Shown: positions 46,241 through 57,455 of the stretch, piece after piece | Numbering within the stretch: position 1 is the stretch's first letter | Layout of the letters: every line of letters begins with the position of its first letter | Assembly (NCBI RefSeq): GCF_949987535.1 | Contig: NC_080081.1 | Location: forward strand, 33,148,428 to 33,212,427 | Direction of reading: 5' to 3' | Source of the DNA: Balaenoptera acutorostrata | Taxonomy: Eukaryota > Chordata > Mammalia > Artiodactyla > Balaenopteridae | Length of the DNA stretch: 64,000 bases | Notes under the pieces: model-generated | Seen by the model: only the letters and a program-made list of their open reading frames with translations | The model's database searches: none | What the model was told of the DNA's origin: nothing | Made by a program: the position numbers and the translations under genes

Positions 46241-46256
46241 AAAAGGATGGTCCAAG

Positions 46257-47029
46257 AGTTGACCACCAACATGCTGGACCACAGTCCCATCATCAAAGGC
46301 TTCCTTAGCACTTACTGGCCAAAGGTCATTAGAGAAAGTGCCAAGAGGTTCAAATTATTGACACTTTCCTTGCACAAGTCAAGAACCCAGATGCAGCAAT
46401 AGAAAAATCATGACAGGAGATCATATTCAGCCTTTAAAAAGAGGCAAATGCATAATATACCTTGTTTGGTTTAGAGGGGGAAAAAAGATGACAACTAACA
46501 CATCTCGCCAACTGGGTCATATCAGACCCTCCCTATGTGTGTCCATTCTTTTAATTGAGAACAGGGCAGTGACTGGTAGGGGACAGCAGTGGCTGTACAC
46601 TGGGTTCTTAGGAAAAGAAAGGTGGATACTTACCTCCGCATAGTCACTATGTGAAACATAATAATATTCTGTTTCCTAAGATTACTTTTCAAACTGTACG
46701 TCTTAGTCTCAGGGTCCCAGGGAAGATGATTAAATGAGAGCCTCCCTATGGTACCATCCTCCAGGCCCTTGCCTCAGAACTGCATTCTCAGCAAAGCAGT
46801 GCTGTAACCCAGTCCCTCTGGCATTTTCTCTACTAAGTATCCCCACACTTTGCAAAGAATCCAAGACGGAACCACCTCCCACCAAATCCCGTTTTGCAGT
46901 AAATTACACCATACTTTATTGTAGCTTAAGTTGCACTGATTAGAGAGTCAAGATTCTGGAACATTACTAGGGCTCGCCAATGTTCCCCATTCTCTTCCCA
47001 TCCTTGAACACACACGAGAACGACTCTTT
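46257..47029. other. Unique sequence
   Basis: Nothing recognised. Small frames only. Confidence 0.3.
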
Positions 47030-47330
47030 CCCACCTGGTGAAATTGAACATAACCCTTTGACTTGTTTTGGCCAGTAAAGTGTGGAGCGGAAGTGGGGCG
47101 TATCACTTCGCAGCAGAAGCAGCCAGTATCAAGACGAGATTCTCTGTGCTCACCTCCCTGGCCACAGGGCTGGATCACACAAACACTGAGATGCAGCTAC
47201 ACCAAGATCAAAGGACCTGGAAGGTCGGGACACCACCTGGAGAGTTACTTGAACCTAAAGTGGACTTGGTGTGACAAAGACATTTTGTATTGTTTGTCAC
47301 CATAGCATAACTAACCTATGTGGATAGTGC
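47030..47330 (+). repeat. Ancient LTR-like or MER-type repeat, family not assigned
   Basis: 'ttttggccagtaaagtgtgg' plus 'agcggaagtg', then a GC-rich middle and the end 'catagcataactaacctatg', follow a mammal-wide repeat. It is probably related to the pieces at 5,040 and 60,190. Confidence 0.45.
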
Positions 47331-48009
47331 AGTAATTGGACCTTGGGCAGCAGAATTTGCTTTTATAGCCTCTGTACTAGTCATCAATAAAATGCCAAAG
47401 CTTTCAAGGGTATTTAACTCTTGGAGAGGAGCTTATATCCTGTTTTATCAATACAAGTCAGAATCTAGTGTTTCCATTAAAGTTGGGTCGCTAGAATACA
47501 GCAAGATCCCTTGCCATAGTTTATAATTTTCACTCTAATTAATGTTCTATGTGTTGTGACAAGAAAGTCAAGCTATTGCCCCGTGCGGCTGCAATTATGA
47601 AGCAAGTTTAAGGTTACAATTAATTTAAATCACAGGGCTTCCTCAACATCACCAATTTGGCCTCTGAATCATAAAAACCAAAACTGGAAGAATTTCTGCA
47701 AAACTGCATTGGGCTAATTACTTAACAAATTGTTTCAGATCTATCATAATATTCCAAGAATCTGGAGAAAATATTTTGCATCTACAAATATAAAAAATGG
47801 GTTATCTTAATATTTTGTGGGTTTCTGTGGTCCTAAATAAAATTAAGACATCTGAAAAGAGTTGTAATGGATATTAAAATTTGAGGCTTCTGGGTAAATT
47901 TTTTTCAGAAAATTCCTCATCTTTGATAATTTCGAAAATGAGCAGATGATGAGGTGATTCCATCTTTTGTGTCATCCAAAGACTACACAAATAGGATTTT
48001 ATGGTGATT
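47331..48009. other. AT-rich unique sequence
   Basis: Nothing recognised. Confidence 0.3.
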
Positions 48010-48122
48010 CATACAAATAGTACTTATTGAGCATTTTCTATGTGTTCAATTGTGTTTGCTCTAGAGATCCAATGATGAAAAAGAGAGATGCGGTCCCTGC
48101 CCTCCTCGAAATTATAATCTAG
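48010..48122 (-). repeat. L2 3'-end fragment
   Basis: 'gtacttattgagcattttct' plus 'gcggtccctgccctcctcga' and 'aattataatctagcaa' are the reverse complement of the L2 terminus. Confidence 0.65.
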
Positions 48123-48150
48123 CAACCTCTGCTTCAGTGGATATATACTG

Positions 48151-48219
48151 CTATTTTCTCTCCAAGTTTTGAGTTGTGAAAATAACTATTTCTCTCCAAG
48201 TTTTGAGTTGTGAAAATAA
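48151..48219. repeat. 34-35-bp tandem duplication
   Basis: The unit beginning 'ctattttctctccaagtttt' (48,151-48,185) is repeated at 48,186-48,219 with one T fewer and no other change, indicating a recent local duplication. Confidence 0.95.
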
Positions 48220-48367
48220 TATTGCCTAATCTCAACAGTTATATAATAGGACCTAATTTATCTGGGAAGGCTCAATTATCTGGAACACAGCTGAGAATCA
48301 GGAAGGCACTAATAGCAGTCTTTGAGAAGTCAAACATTTCACACACCAAAAAAAAAAACAAAACTAA

Positions 48368-48848
48368 AAGTTACAGAGTATTTATTCTGTGCTATTCACT
48401 TTGCTAAATGCTGTATATTGAATATTTCATCATCATAAAACCCCATGATGGGGGACTTCCCTGGTGGTTAAGAATCCGCCTTCCAATGCAGGGGACATGG
48501 GTTCGATCTCTGGTGGGGGAACTAAGATCCCACATGCCTTGGGGCAACTAAGCCCATGCGCCACAATTAGAAAGAAAGAAGCCCACACGCCACAACTAGA
48601 GAGAAGCCCTCTCGCTGCAACGAAGAACCTGCACACTGCAACGAAAGATCCCATGTGCTGCAACTAAGACCCAACACAGCCAAAAAAAGAAAAACCATGA
48701 CAGGAAATTAGTCCCCCTTTTATACAAAGAGGATAATAATTACACCTTGCCTAGGGTGTAACAGCTGATGGAGCCAGAATTTGAATCCGGACCTGTCCAA
48801 CCCCAAAGCTCAATGTCTTAACCACTAACCCACACAGCACTTCACAAA
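48368..48848 (-). repeat. MIR SINE split by a CHR SINE
   Basis: Left part 48,368-48,440 ('agtatttattctgtgctatt', 'cactttgctaaatgctgta') and right part 48,707-48,848 ('agccagaatttgaatccgga', 'ctcaatgtcttaaccactaa') are consecutive pieces of an antisense MIR, separated by the SINE at 48,452-48,696. Confidence 0.85.
48452..48696 (+). mobile_element. CHR-type SINE, older variant
   Basis: 'ggacttccctggtggttaag', B-box region 'gggttcgatctc', then a body with repeated 'cacaactagag'-like phrases and 'caacacagcc' plus A-rich tail. The target duplication is imperfect (aaaaccccatga / aaaaaccatga). The body differs from the long form elsewhere, suggesting another subfamily. Confidence 0.88.
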
Positions 48849-48889
48849 GACTAGGCACTAAAGCTCTTGGTCTTCACTTACGGAAGAAT

Positions 48890-49470
48890 CCCTGGGGCTT
48901 TGTTTCAGTTACTACTGGTGCGTGACAAAGCACTCCAGATTCTGTAGTTTGGGAATTTGGAGAGAATACAGCAGGAACTGTTTGACTCTGCTCCATGATG
49001 TTTGAGCCTCAGCTGGGAAAACTCAGTAGCTGGGGTGCGGAGGGGATGCAGGAGTGAAGAAGGGCTGGGATTTGGGAGAAAGATTCAGCAGCTGAAGGCT
49101 GGAATCATCTGGAGGTGTCTTCACTTACGTGCCTGGAGGTTGAGGCTTGTCAGCTGGGGCCTCAGTTGGAGTTGACAACTGTGCCCACCTTCACGTGGCA
49201 TCTCTAAGTGGCTTAGGCTTCCTCTTAGCATGGAAGTCAGATCTCTTACATGATGACTCAAGACTCAAAAAGCGAGTGACAAGGCAGAAATTGCATTGTC
49301 TTTTATGACTTAGAAGGCACATAGTGCCACGTCTGCCATACTCATCATGAGCCTGGCCAGATATAAGGGGATAGGATGTAGACCCCATTTCTCAATGGGG
49401 GTCAAGGTCACAGTGCAGAAGGGAATGTTGGCAGCCATCTTTGGGAAGTGCAATCTGCCACAAGCTCTCA
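48890..49470. repeat. Ancient mammal-wide repeat, family not assigned
   Basis: 'cagttactactggtgcgtga', 'ggtttgaggcttgtcagctg'-like phrases, 'cacgtggcatctctaagtgg' and 'ggcagccatctttgggaagt' follow in order a common old mammalian repeat that I recall as 'tgctgcgtaacaaattac...ccatgtttt'. I cannot name it safely. Confidence 0.5.
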
Positions 49471-51349
49471 CCTAAAGGTTAATTGCTCCTCTGTCCTATC
49501 CAAATCCACCTTGGGAATATCCAAACATATCCCAAGTAGTGAGAGTAGAGTAAGCATTGTGTAAACATTGCCCAGCTTCAATAATGACCAACGATTTGTC
49601 AATTCAAACAATAAATGTCAAGGATGGCTAATAAGGCAGGAATTAAAATTAAGAATGTCGGTTTTAGCATTGAAACGGGCAGTTTGGGGGTAAACACATT
49701 TATCTCACGTGGAACAATTCATTTCTCAGTGCTCATCTCTGGATTATTACTATTCACATAGAAAATACACAGTCCTGGATGCTTTTGTTTGGATGAGGGG
49801 AAAAAAGAACACTGCAGGTTACATTTTCTAGAGCTAATGCCTAAATTCCACCCACAATTACCAAGCTGGCACATGCTGCAAATTCACGAGCTGTGTGCCA
49901 ATGCATGCACACATTGGCAGACAAGCACCTGTTCTGGATATTTAAGTTTGATCCTTACCTCCTAAAACTATTTTTTAAAAAATAAAAGCTCTCCTACGGC
50001 CTTGAGTTCCAAAACCAGCAAAACCAATGGAGTAGCTGGAGACCGAAGTCCATGTACTATTCACCATAAGGAGGACTGACAGTCATGCCCATTGGATTTT
50101 CCCCCAGCAAATTTGCTTACCTTATTATAATCTGTTTAGATGCATATAAAATGTCAGTTCACATTTCTTGAGCACACACCAGCTGACATCTGAGAAGAGC
50201 CAAGTACAGGTTAAAAAGTGTAAACAGATCATGTGCAATATCGGCATTAGAGTTTATTGGTTTAGGACAATATCATACTATGGGATCGCCAATTTTAAAA
50301 GGACATTTGATACCATTTTTAAGTTAGGTGCTGATCTTTTTAATCTCTGAATACTATCAAGAATATCTAAAAGGAAGTCTCTTTTCCCATGGCTCCTACC
50401 CATCCACAACTTCAATTTTTAGTTCTCACAATGGCTTTAAAAAAATGTTTCTCATTAAGCAATGGAAAATTGGAGCTATTTTATACCAGCACTGAACAGA
50501 ATAAGCCCTTGAATAAGCTGCAACATAGAATTCTTTTGACCAGGGTTAAGTGATGGGATGTGAAAACCAGATCAATAAACAGGGAATAAAAGAGCACAGG
50601 GAGATGTAAGAAAACAAACAAACAGTAGTGGTGTTGGTTTCTTTGATTGTTTAAGAAAAGATCCATGAACTTTAAAAATGTTTCTCTCTCACTCTCCACC
50701 TCCATCCAAGTTTCTGAGCTTTATTTTTCTTGGTTTATTAAATACCTCTGACGTAAAAGTATAATTGTTTCTTTGTGTTAGTCGCTAGAGCCTGCGGGTT
50801 GTGAGTGGTTGTGGTCTACGACGTGGCTGCTGGCAAAGGACAGGTAATGGTTAAGTGAGAGACAGGCCTGCAGGCTTGTGCACAAGGCCCAGAATCTCTA
50901 GAAACCAGGCAGCCAGAGACATATCCAGACATGGTGGAGAAAGTGCTAACAGGGAAAACATAAGAAGAGAGGGAAATCCTCATGAAATCAGTTTATGAGA
51001 AAAAGTTATTGTGTTTTCACAGCTTAACAGGCATATTGCAAGACAAAAACCATAAAGAAAGCTAAAGTTCAAGATTTCTTTCAACCATTAGACAGTTGTT
51101 ATCAATAAATGATTGACATATTATAGCAGTGTTGGGAATCAGGCCATTAGCTTCTCCATATTTTTTTGTTGTTAAGTCACAACTATGCTTTGGCTTCATG
51201 AACAGAGTGGCACATTACACCTTATTAAAATGTGAAGATCATATCTTCTGAAAAGGTAGAAAAATTTCAAGTGTTATCTTTATCACTAAGAAATAGAAAT
51301 AGAGTGTGATAAACAAGACAAACTGTAAGTCGAAGTAAGATGGTAGAAA
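49471..51349. other. AT-rich unique sequence
   Basis: A short L2/MIR-like scrap occurs at about 50,155-50,215. Otherwise nothing recognised. Confidence 0.3.
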
Positions 51350-52690
51350 CAGCTCAAAATATATCCAAAATTACAATATATATAAGCGAAATGAACTATC
51401 CACTAGAAACACAAGATTGCCAAACTGTTTGCTTGCTTCTTTTAAAGTTATATATTCTTTACAAGAGACACATCAATAAGACATACACATACAAAAAGGT
51501 CAAAGGTAAAAAGAAAAAATACTATATAGACAAATACTAACCAAAATAACAAGAACAACAACAATGGAGGCCATGAAATTAACATAAGACAAAAGAGACT
51601 TTAAAGCAGAAAGCATTATTGAAGATAAAGAGGATCTTTATTACATACTGATTTTTTTAACTACTAAATTAATCAGTATCACATAATAATTCTATACTTG
51701 TGTATACTTAATAACTTGGAAATTTATAAAACAAAAACTAATAAACTGCAAAAACTGATCTACCCATCATCATAGTAAAAGCTTTCAGCATACCTATCTC
51801 ATTTATTGACAGATCAAGCAGAAAAACTTTTTAAAGAGACAGATTTCAACAACAAAATCAATGTGCTTGAATTAATACACAGATATAGAACTCTAGACCA
51901 AGCCATTAGAGAATAAATATTTTTCTGAAACATACATGAGACATTTACAAGAACTGACCAAAACTATGTCATAAAACCAGTTTCAACATATTTCAGGGAA
52001 TCAATATATACAGGCCATGTTCTCACACAAAAATAAACAAGTTAAAGATGAATGGATAAAGAAGATGTGAGATAGATATATATATATATATATATGCAAT
52101 AGAATACTACTCAGCCATAAAAAAGAATGAAATGTTGCCATTTGCAGCAACATGGATGGACTTGGAAGGTATTATGCTAAGTCAGACAGAGAAAGCCAAA
52201 TACTATATGATGTCACTTATATGTGGAATCTAAAAAATGTAACAAACTAGTGAATAAAACAAAAAAGAAGCAGGATCAAAGATATAGAAAACAAACTAGT
52301 GGTTACAAGAGAGGAGGGAAGCGGGGAGGGGCAAGATAAGGGTAGGAGATTTTTTTAAAAAGACTTATTACGGGATTATACAAAATCATGTGTGTGAAAC
52401 TTTTGAAGGTTGTAAAGCACTATAGAATTTAAAGACTCTTTCATTCAACTAAAAAAAAATAAGAAAAATAAATAAACAAGTTAAAAATCCATGCAACTAG
52501 AAATTCAGAAACACACCCCCAAATAATTCATGGAATGCAAAAGAAATTTTTCTGGAAATCTTTCAACTATTTAGAATGAAGAACAAAGATATTGTTAGCA
52601 AGGCAAAAACTGAAGGAGAAATACACAGCCTTAAAACACTTTCAATACACAAAAAGAAAAGCAAAAAATAGGTGAACTATAAGAAGTTTT
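51350..52690 (+). mobile_element. Ancient L1 (HAL1/L1M-like) ORF2 region remnant
   Basis: 'aaagagactttaaagcagaa', 'ttgacagatcaagcagaaaa', 'gaactctagaccaagccatt' and 'cttcaatacac'-type phrases follow old L1/HAL1 endonuclease-region sequence in sense orientation. It resumes after the insertion at 52,047-52,469 ('aacacacccccaaataattc', 'aaggagaaatacacagcc'). It is strongly mutated, with no open frame. Confidence 0.55.
52047..52469 (+). mobile_element. 5'-truncated L1 3' end with 16-bp target duplication
   Basis: It begins 'gatgaatggataaagaagat' and contains 'gaatactactcagccataaa' and 'acatggatggacttggaagg', then 3' UTR and an A-rich tail. The flanks aaataaacaagttaaa at 52,031-52,046 and 52,470-52,485 are identical. 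A TA run (about 52,075-52,095) has expanded inside. It sits within the older L1 remnant. Confidence 0.94.
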
Positions 52691-53104
52691 GCACCAACTT
52701 GATGGAATACTACTAGCTTCATCCATGCTCTGGACTCCCTTCCCCGACCCAGACTTCCAGGAAGAGTGCTCTGTCACCCAACGAGACTCAGCAATAGCAA
52801 CTGATGACGTACAGTGTCACGCGGCAGTGAAACACAACCCGGCCCTGAAGTCACACTCCAAAGCTTTCCTGGCCTGTGCTTACTCTGCGAAAGAAGAAAA
52901 AAGAAGGAAAACTAGGAAGAATTTTTTTTTTTAAACAATGTGAATAGGTCGAGAACTGGGAAAATGATTTTTCTTTGATCTCTAACTGAAGTATCATCAA
53001 TCTCCACCAGTCAACCACGCATGACCATCCAGTTTATAATTTTGGAGCTAGTAAAAAAAAAAATGTAATGAATTGTATGTCACATCAGCCACAACTAAAC
53101 TCCT
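52691..53104. other. Unique sequence, GC-rich core
   Basis: 52,720-52,890 is distinctly GC-richer than its surroundings, with an 81-codon frame (52,689-52,934) ending in a Lys/Arg-rich stretch. No recognisable protein or splice structure. Confidence 0.35.
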
Positions 53105-53350
53105 ACCATCACCTCTGTTGCCTAGTCCCTTTAAAGTCTGGGTTTGCTAAGAAGTGTGTCTTTGGAAAAATCACTTAAATTATCCCATTACCATCATTTA
53201 ATTTCCTCAAGATTAAAATATGACACATTTCTCTTAAAATATACACATTACTATATATAAAATAGATAACCAACAAGGACCTACTGTATAGCCCAGGGAA
53301 CTATACTCAGTATCTTGTAATAACCTATAATGGAAGAGAATGTAAAAAAA

Positions 53351-53396
<46 letters not shown>

Positions 53397-53665
53397 AATT
53401 GAAAAAAAAATAAAGCTTTAAGACAAATTTGTATACTGTGTATATACCCCACTTGGTCATAATATATTATCTGTTTATATATTGTGAATTCAATTGGCTA
53501 ATACCTTGATTAAAATATTAATATTCATGCTCATAATAAATATTGGCCTGTAAAAAAAAAAATGACACATTTCTCAAATGTTTTCTGGTGAGGATGAGAT
53601 GATAAAAATAATACAGCACAGGGTCTGGTGCCTAATGCCAGTTGTTATTATTTCACAGTTTTTGT
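53105..53665 (+). repeat. MIR SINE split by a retro-insertion
   Basis: Left part to 53,233 ('tttggaaaaatcacttaaat', 'atttcctcaagattaaaata') and right part from 53,562 ('aggatgagatgataaaaata', 'cacagggtctggtgcctaat') are consecutive MIR segments. Confidence 0.6.
53234..53561 (+). mobile_element. L1 tail plus antisense-L1 segment, one insertion with 14-bp target duplication
   Basis: The flanks atgacacatttctc (53,220-53,233 and 53,562-53,575) are identical. The first half (53,234-53,410) is sense L1 3' UTR ('ctactgtatagcccagggaa'), a (TA)n run (53,352-53,392) and A9. The second half (about 53,445-53,551) resembles antisense L1 ORF2 ('tgctcataataaatattggc'). An AATAAA at 53,535-53,540 lies 11 nt before the final poly(A). 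Confidence 0.85.
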
Positions 53666-54144
53666 CTGCCTCAGAGAGACACCTGACCAAGGAAATATCT
53701 AGAAGACACTTGACATCACCCTGAATGGAAGGTCTTAGCATATCAGAATGGAAAATGAGGCAAGATGATGGTCAGCCTTGAAATTAAAAGGAAAACATGA
53801 GAGTCAGCAAGGCAAACATCAACAGTGCCCAGAGAGCACCGTCCCGTATTTATCTTGTCCACTAAGAATAGCTACGTTAAGTCCAGCATAGACTGGACAA
53901 AGCAGGCCAACCAACCACGGGTCTCCCCATCCAGGCAGTAGTTTTGGTAGAGAGTTAAAATGCTCCACCCTCTCCTCAACACTTGTCAAGGTGTGGGAAA
54001 ATCTAACAGTAACATTTGGGCCTTGTATCCAAGAAGACCCTGCTGAGATGTAAATACTATGAAAACACGTTAGAGGTAAATAGTTGGGTTGCTGCTAATC
54101 TGAAAGAATGAGGAACTTCACAATTAAATTCCAAAGTAAACAGC
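53666..54144. other. Unique sequence
   Basis: Nothing recognised. Confidence 0.3.
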
Positions 54145-54345
54145 AGGAAGAATATCATCCAGTGTATGAGCTTGGGCTTCAGACCTGGGCTAGACTTTCT
54201 GCTTCTAGTTGTGTGACCTCAGGCAAGTTATTTATGCTTTTTTTGAGGCTGTTCCCTTATGTACAAAATAGAGGTGAAAAATATCTACCTCACAGGGTGA
54301 GGTGAGGTTTCATGAGCGCTTGAGCATTGGACAAGTTGTAGCAAT
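54145..54345 (+). repeat. MIR SINE
   Basis: 'cttgggcttcagacctgggc', 'gtgtgacctcaggcaagtta', 'ctacctcacagggtgagg' are MIR in sense orientation. Confidence 0.8.
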
Positions 54346-55177
54346 TATTCACGAGAGGAAAAAGTAGGTCTGGAGCCAAGGCCTGGCTGAGGAGGACAGA
54401 CCTGAACAGGGAGCTATTGCAGGAGAGACGGCGTCCACTACAAACATCACAAGCGTTCAGGTCTCTACTGAGACCTGGCAAGGAAGTGGGGTGTACGGAC
54501 AAAGGAAATGGGACACAGAGGACTTATTTCTCCCCCTTTTCTCATGGAGTCTCAGACCAGGCCCAGGAGCGAGAGAATGTTCTTTATTCAGAGTGAAGGC
54601 AGTTCAAACCCAGGAGGATTGCTGGTGAAGTAACTGGTCAAAGAGCCCGGGCCTGTTTTGAGTCTTGGCTGCCCCTTGAAAGGAAATTGCTTCCCATGAC
54701 ATACCTCCTATTTCCCAAGCGGGACCTACCTACCGAACACTACACATAAATCCCAGATGAAAACAGTGCACCGGTTTCCCAGTAATGTAACTTTCCCAAA
54801 CACTGCACACACAGATTTATAGTAACGTTGGGCAGCCATGCAAAAGGTTGCATTGTGTTCAGCAGTATTGCTTCTAATTTCAGGAGGATTTCGGGTGAGG
54901 ACCTTTGAAGTGGGAGCTTGACTCATGCATCTGTAAATTCCTCATTTTCCACAGTTATTAAAACGCCCGTCGGTGCCAGGGTATGCCATTGTTCATTCAC
55001 TCCTTTGGCATGCCAGCATGGGGGCGGATGCCAATCACACACCAGCCACAGAGGGACAGACAAACACTAGGTGAGGCGGGCAGGCGTCGTGGAGGCTGGA
55101 GACTGCATGCCAAAGGGACACATGCCTGGGAGCAGCCATACTGTCACCGCTCAGAAGTCCTCCAGCTCACGTGTGCC
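54346..55177. other. Unique, GC-balanced sequence
   Basis: Several small frames, no recognisable gene. 55,020-55,190 is GC-rich. Confidence 0.35.
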
Positions 55178-55184
55178 GAAAGAT

Positions 55185-55626
55185 CCCCCGGGGCTTTTGC
55201 AGCAACACGGATGGACCTAGAGATTGTCAGACTAAGTGCAGTAAGTGAGACAGAGAAAGACAAATATCAACATCATTTATGTGTGGAATCCTAAAAAATG
55301 ATACAAATGAGCTTAGAAACAGAAACAGACTCCCAGACATAGAAGACAAACTTATAGTTACCAAAAGGGAAAGGGCAGAGAAGGAATAAATTAGGCGTTT
55401 GGGATTAACAGATACACACTACTCTGTATAAAAGAGATAACCAACAAGGACCTACTGTATAGCACAGGGAACCATATTCAATATCTTGTAACAACCTATA
55501 ACGGAAAAAAGATCTGAAAAAGAATATGTATATGTTTGTATAATTGAATCACTTTGCTGTACACCTGAAACTAACACAACATTGTAAATCAACTATACTT
55601 CAATAAATAAACAAACAAACAAAAAA
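55185..55626 (+). mobile_element. 5'-truncated L1 3' end
   Basis: 'agcaacacggatggacctag', 'gtaagtgagacagagaaaga', 'ctactgtatagcacagggaa' and 'gtaaatcaactatacttcaa', then an AAAC-rich tail. A short direct repeat gaaagat (55,178-55,184 and 55,627-55,633) may be the target duplication. Confidence 0.88.
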
Positions 55627-55707
55627 GAAAGATTCTCTGAGCTACGTAAGAGAACGTGGAAATGAGCTGAGTTCATCAAGAGATGACTTTCTTCATTCAG
55701 TAATAAC

Positions 55708-55748
55708 AAAAGCACTCTGACCAAAAAAAAAAAAAAAAAAGCACTCTG
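55708..55748 (+). mobile_element. Poly(A)-only insertion with 12-bp direct repeat
   Basis: aaaagcactctg occurs at 55,708-55,719 and 55,737-55,748. Between them is only 'acc' plus A's. This fits a target-primed insertion that copied little more than the tail. Confidence 0.75.
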
Positions 55749-56034
55749 CACATGAAGATTGGCAAACATTTTACTGCCCCTCATCTGCTATTTCTGCCCT
55801 GGCCACATTCCGAGGGTCAGGGAGAGAGCACCCAGTAGGGTCTCCCCAGCACATAATTGGAAGGTGTATTTCTAGTTTAAGGGATCAACCCTGGCCACAA
55901 AAATAAGAGTTAGAACCTGAACAACACGTTTGCCTTAATTAGCCCTTTTCTTTGGAGGATAACACACTGTATATAAACTTCTTTGTTCTTCCTTACCCCA
56001 GATCACCACTACTAATTATCATTATAATGTTTTT

Positions 56035-56361
56035 GTTTTTTGTTTTTTTATAAATTTATTTATTTGCTTATTTTTGGCTGCGTTGCGTCTTCGTTGCTGT
56101 GCACAGGCTTTCTCTAGTTGCTGCGAGAGGGGGCTACTCTTCATTGTGGTGCACAGGCTTCTCACTGCGGTGGCTTCTCTTGTTGCGGAGCACAGGCTCG
56201 AGGCATGCAGGCTTCAGTAGTCGTGGCACGTGGGCTCAGTAGTTGTGGCTCGCGGGATTAGCTGCTCCGTGGCATGTGGGATCCTCCTGGACCAGGGATT
56301 GAACCCGTGTCCCCTGCATTGACAGTCGGATTCTTAACCACTGCGCCACCAGGGATGTCCC
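56035..56361 (-). mobile_element. CHR-type SINE, long form
   Basis: On the minus strand: 'gggacatccctggtggcgca', B box 'gggttcaatccc' (about 56,299-56,310), long body and an A/T-rich tail. Target duplication tatcattataatgtttt (56,017-56,033) / taccattataatgtttt (56,362-56,378), with one change. Confidence 0.95.
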
Positions 56362-56378
56362 TACCATTATAATGTTTT

Positions 56379-56803
56379 AATAGTCATTTCCCCAGCAGAG
56401 GAAACTCTTCATCTACACCATCTCCTTTTTCTCCAAAATATCCTTATAAAATAGCTGGAAGAAGGCTATTATTATCTCATTCTAACATACAAATAAACTG
56501 AGGAGGCAAAAACCTAGATATTTAAAGAGAGCACGGCCAGAAACTAATAAAACTAATTTTTGGGGTGTAGCTTGTGGAATCAACTTCATTACACCTGTAG
56601 CGATACCTGCTAACTCCCTCACAATCACATTTTCAGTAATTTATCCAGGACTAACTGCCTGAATGCCAGACATGACTGCATAGACGCAGAATCCATTCTA
56701 GGAAGGGACACCAGACACATTACCTGCCACCAAAATGTACCTATAAACAGGCCGATGGAGCAGCCCTTTAAAAAGTCAATCAGAACACACCTGAACTGTC
56801 TAA
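56379..56803. other. Unique sequence with MIR-like scrap
   Basis: 'ggctattattatctcattct' followed by 'aaataaactgaggaggcaaa' (about 56,465-56,512) resembles an antisense MIR core. Confidence 0.4.
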
Positions 56804-57026
56804 CACAGGGTGAATTAACAGCACTACTGACATTTTAGCTAATCCGCTCACGTGGGGGGCTGCCCAGTGCATTTTAGGATGTTCAGCAGTATCCCTGGCT
56901 CCACCCACTGGATGCCAGTAGCACCGTCCCTAGTTGGGACAACCGAAAATGTCTCCAGACCTTCCCGAACGTTCCCTGGGAAGGGAAGAGGAGGCAGACA
57001 AAATCATCTGCCATTGAGAACTGCTG
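56804..57026 (-). mobile_element. MER5-type non-autonomous hAT-Charlie DNA transposon
   Basis: Opposite orientation to the copy at 21,348. 'ctactgacattttagctaat', 'cattttaggatgttcagcag', 'atccctggctccacccactg', 'gatgccagtagcaccgtccc' and the end 'ccattgagaactgctg'. Confidence 0.75.
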
Positions 57027-57201
57027 GCCTAATCAATCAAAGGCAAGTAACAATGGAGAACTACTCTCAGTCTGGCATTATAGTAACCAGAGGATAGAGG
57101 CTAATAATTAACATGCTCTTGCCTTCATGAGACTAGAGGTAAAGATGCAGTTTACATTCATAGAAAATCATTGGGGGTTGAGAATGGAGAGTCTATGCAA
57201 A

Positions 57202-57441
57202 AGAAGGAAGGGGGGAGGGACAAATTAGCGGTATGGGATTAACAGGTACAAACTACTATGTGTGAAATAGACAAGCAACAATGATATACTGTATAGCACA
57301 GGGAATTATAGCCATTACCTTATAACAACCTATAATAAAGTATAATCTGCAAAAGTGCTGAATGACTATACTGTACACCTGAAACTAGTATAATATTGTA
57401 AATCAACTATACTTCAACAACAAATAATAATAAAAATAAAA
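57202..57441 (+). mobile_element. L1 3'-UTR tail, 5'-truncated
   Basis: 'gcaacaatgatatactgtat', 'agcacagggaattatagcca' and 'gtaaatcaactatacttcaa' plus an A-rich tail. Target duplication agagtctatgcaaa (57,188-57,201) / agagtctgtgcaaa (57,442-57,455), with one change. Confidence 0.92.
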
Positions 57442-57455
57442 AGAGTCTGTGCAAA

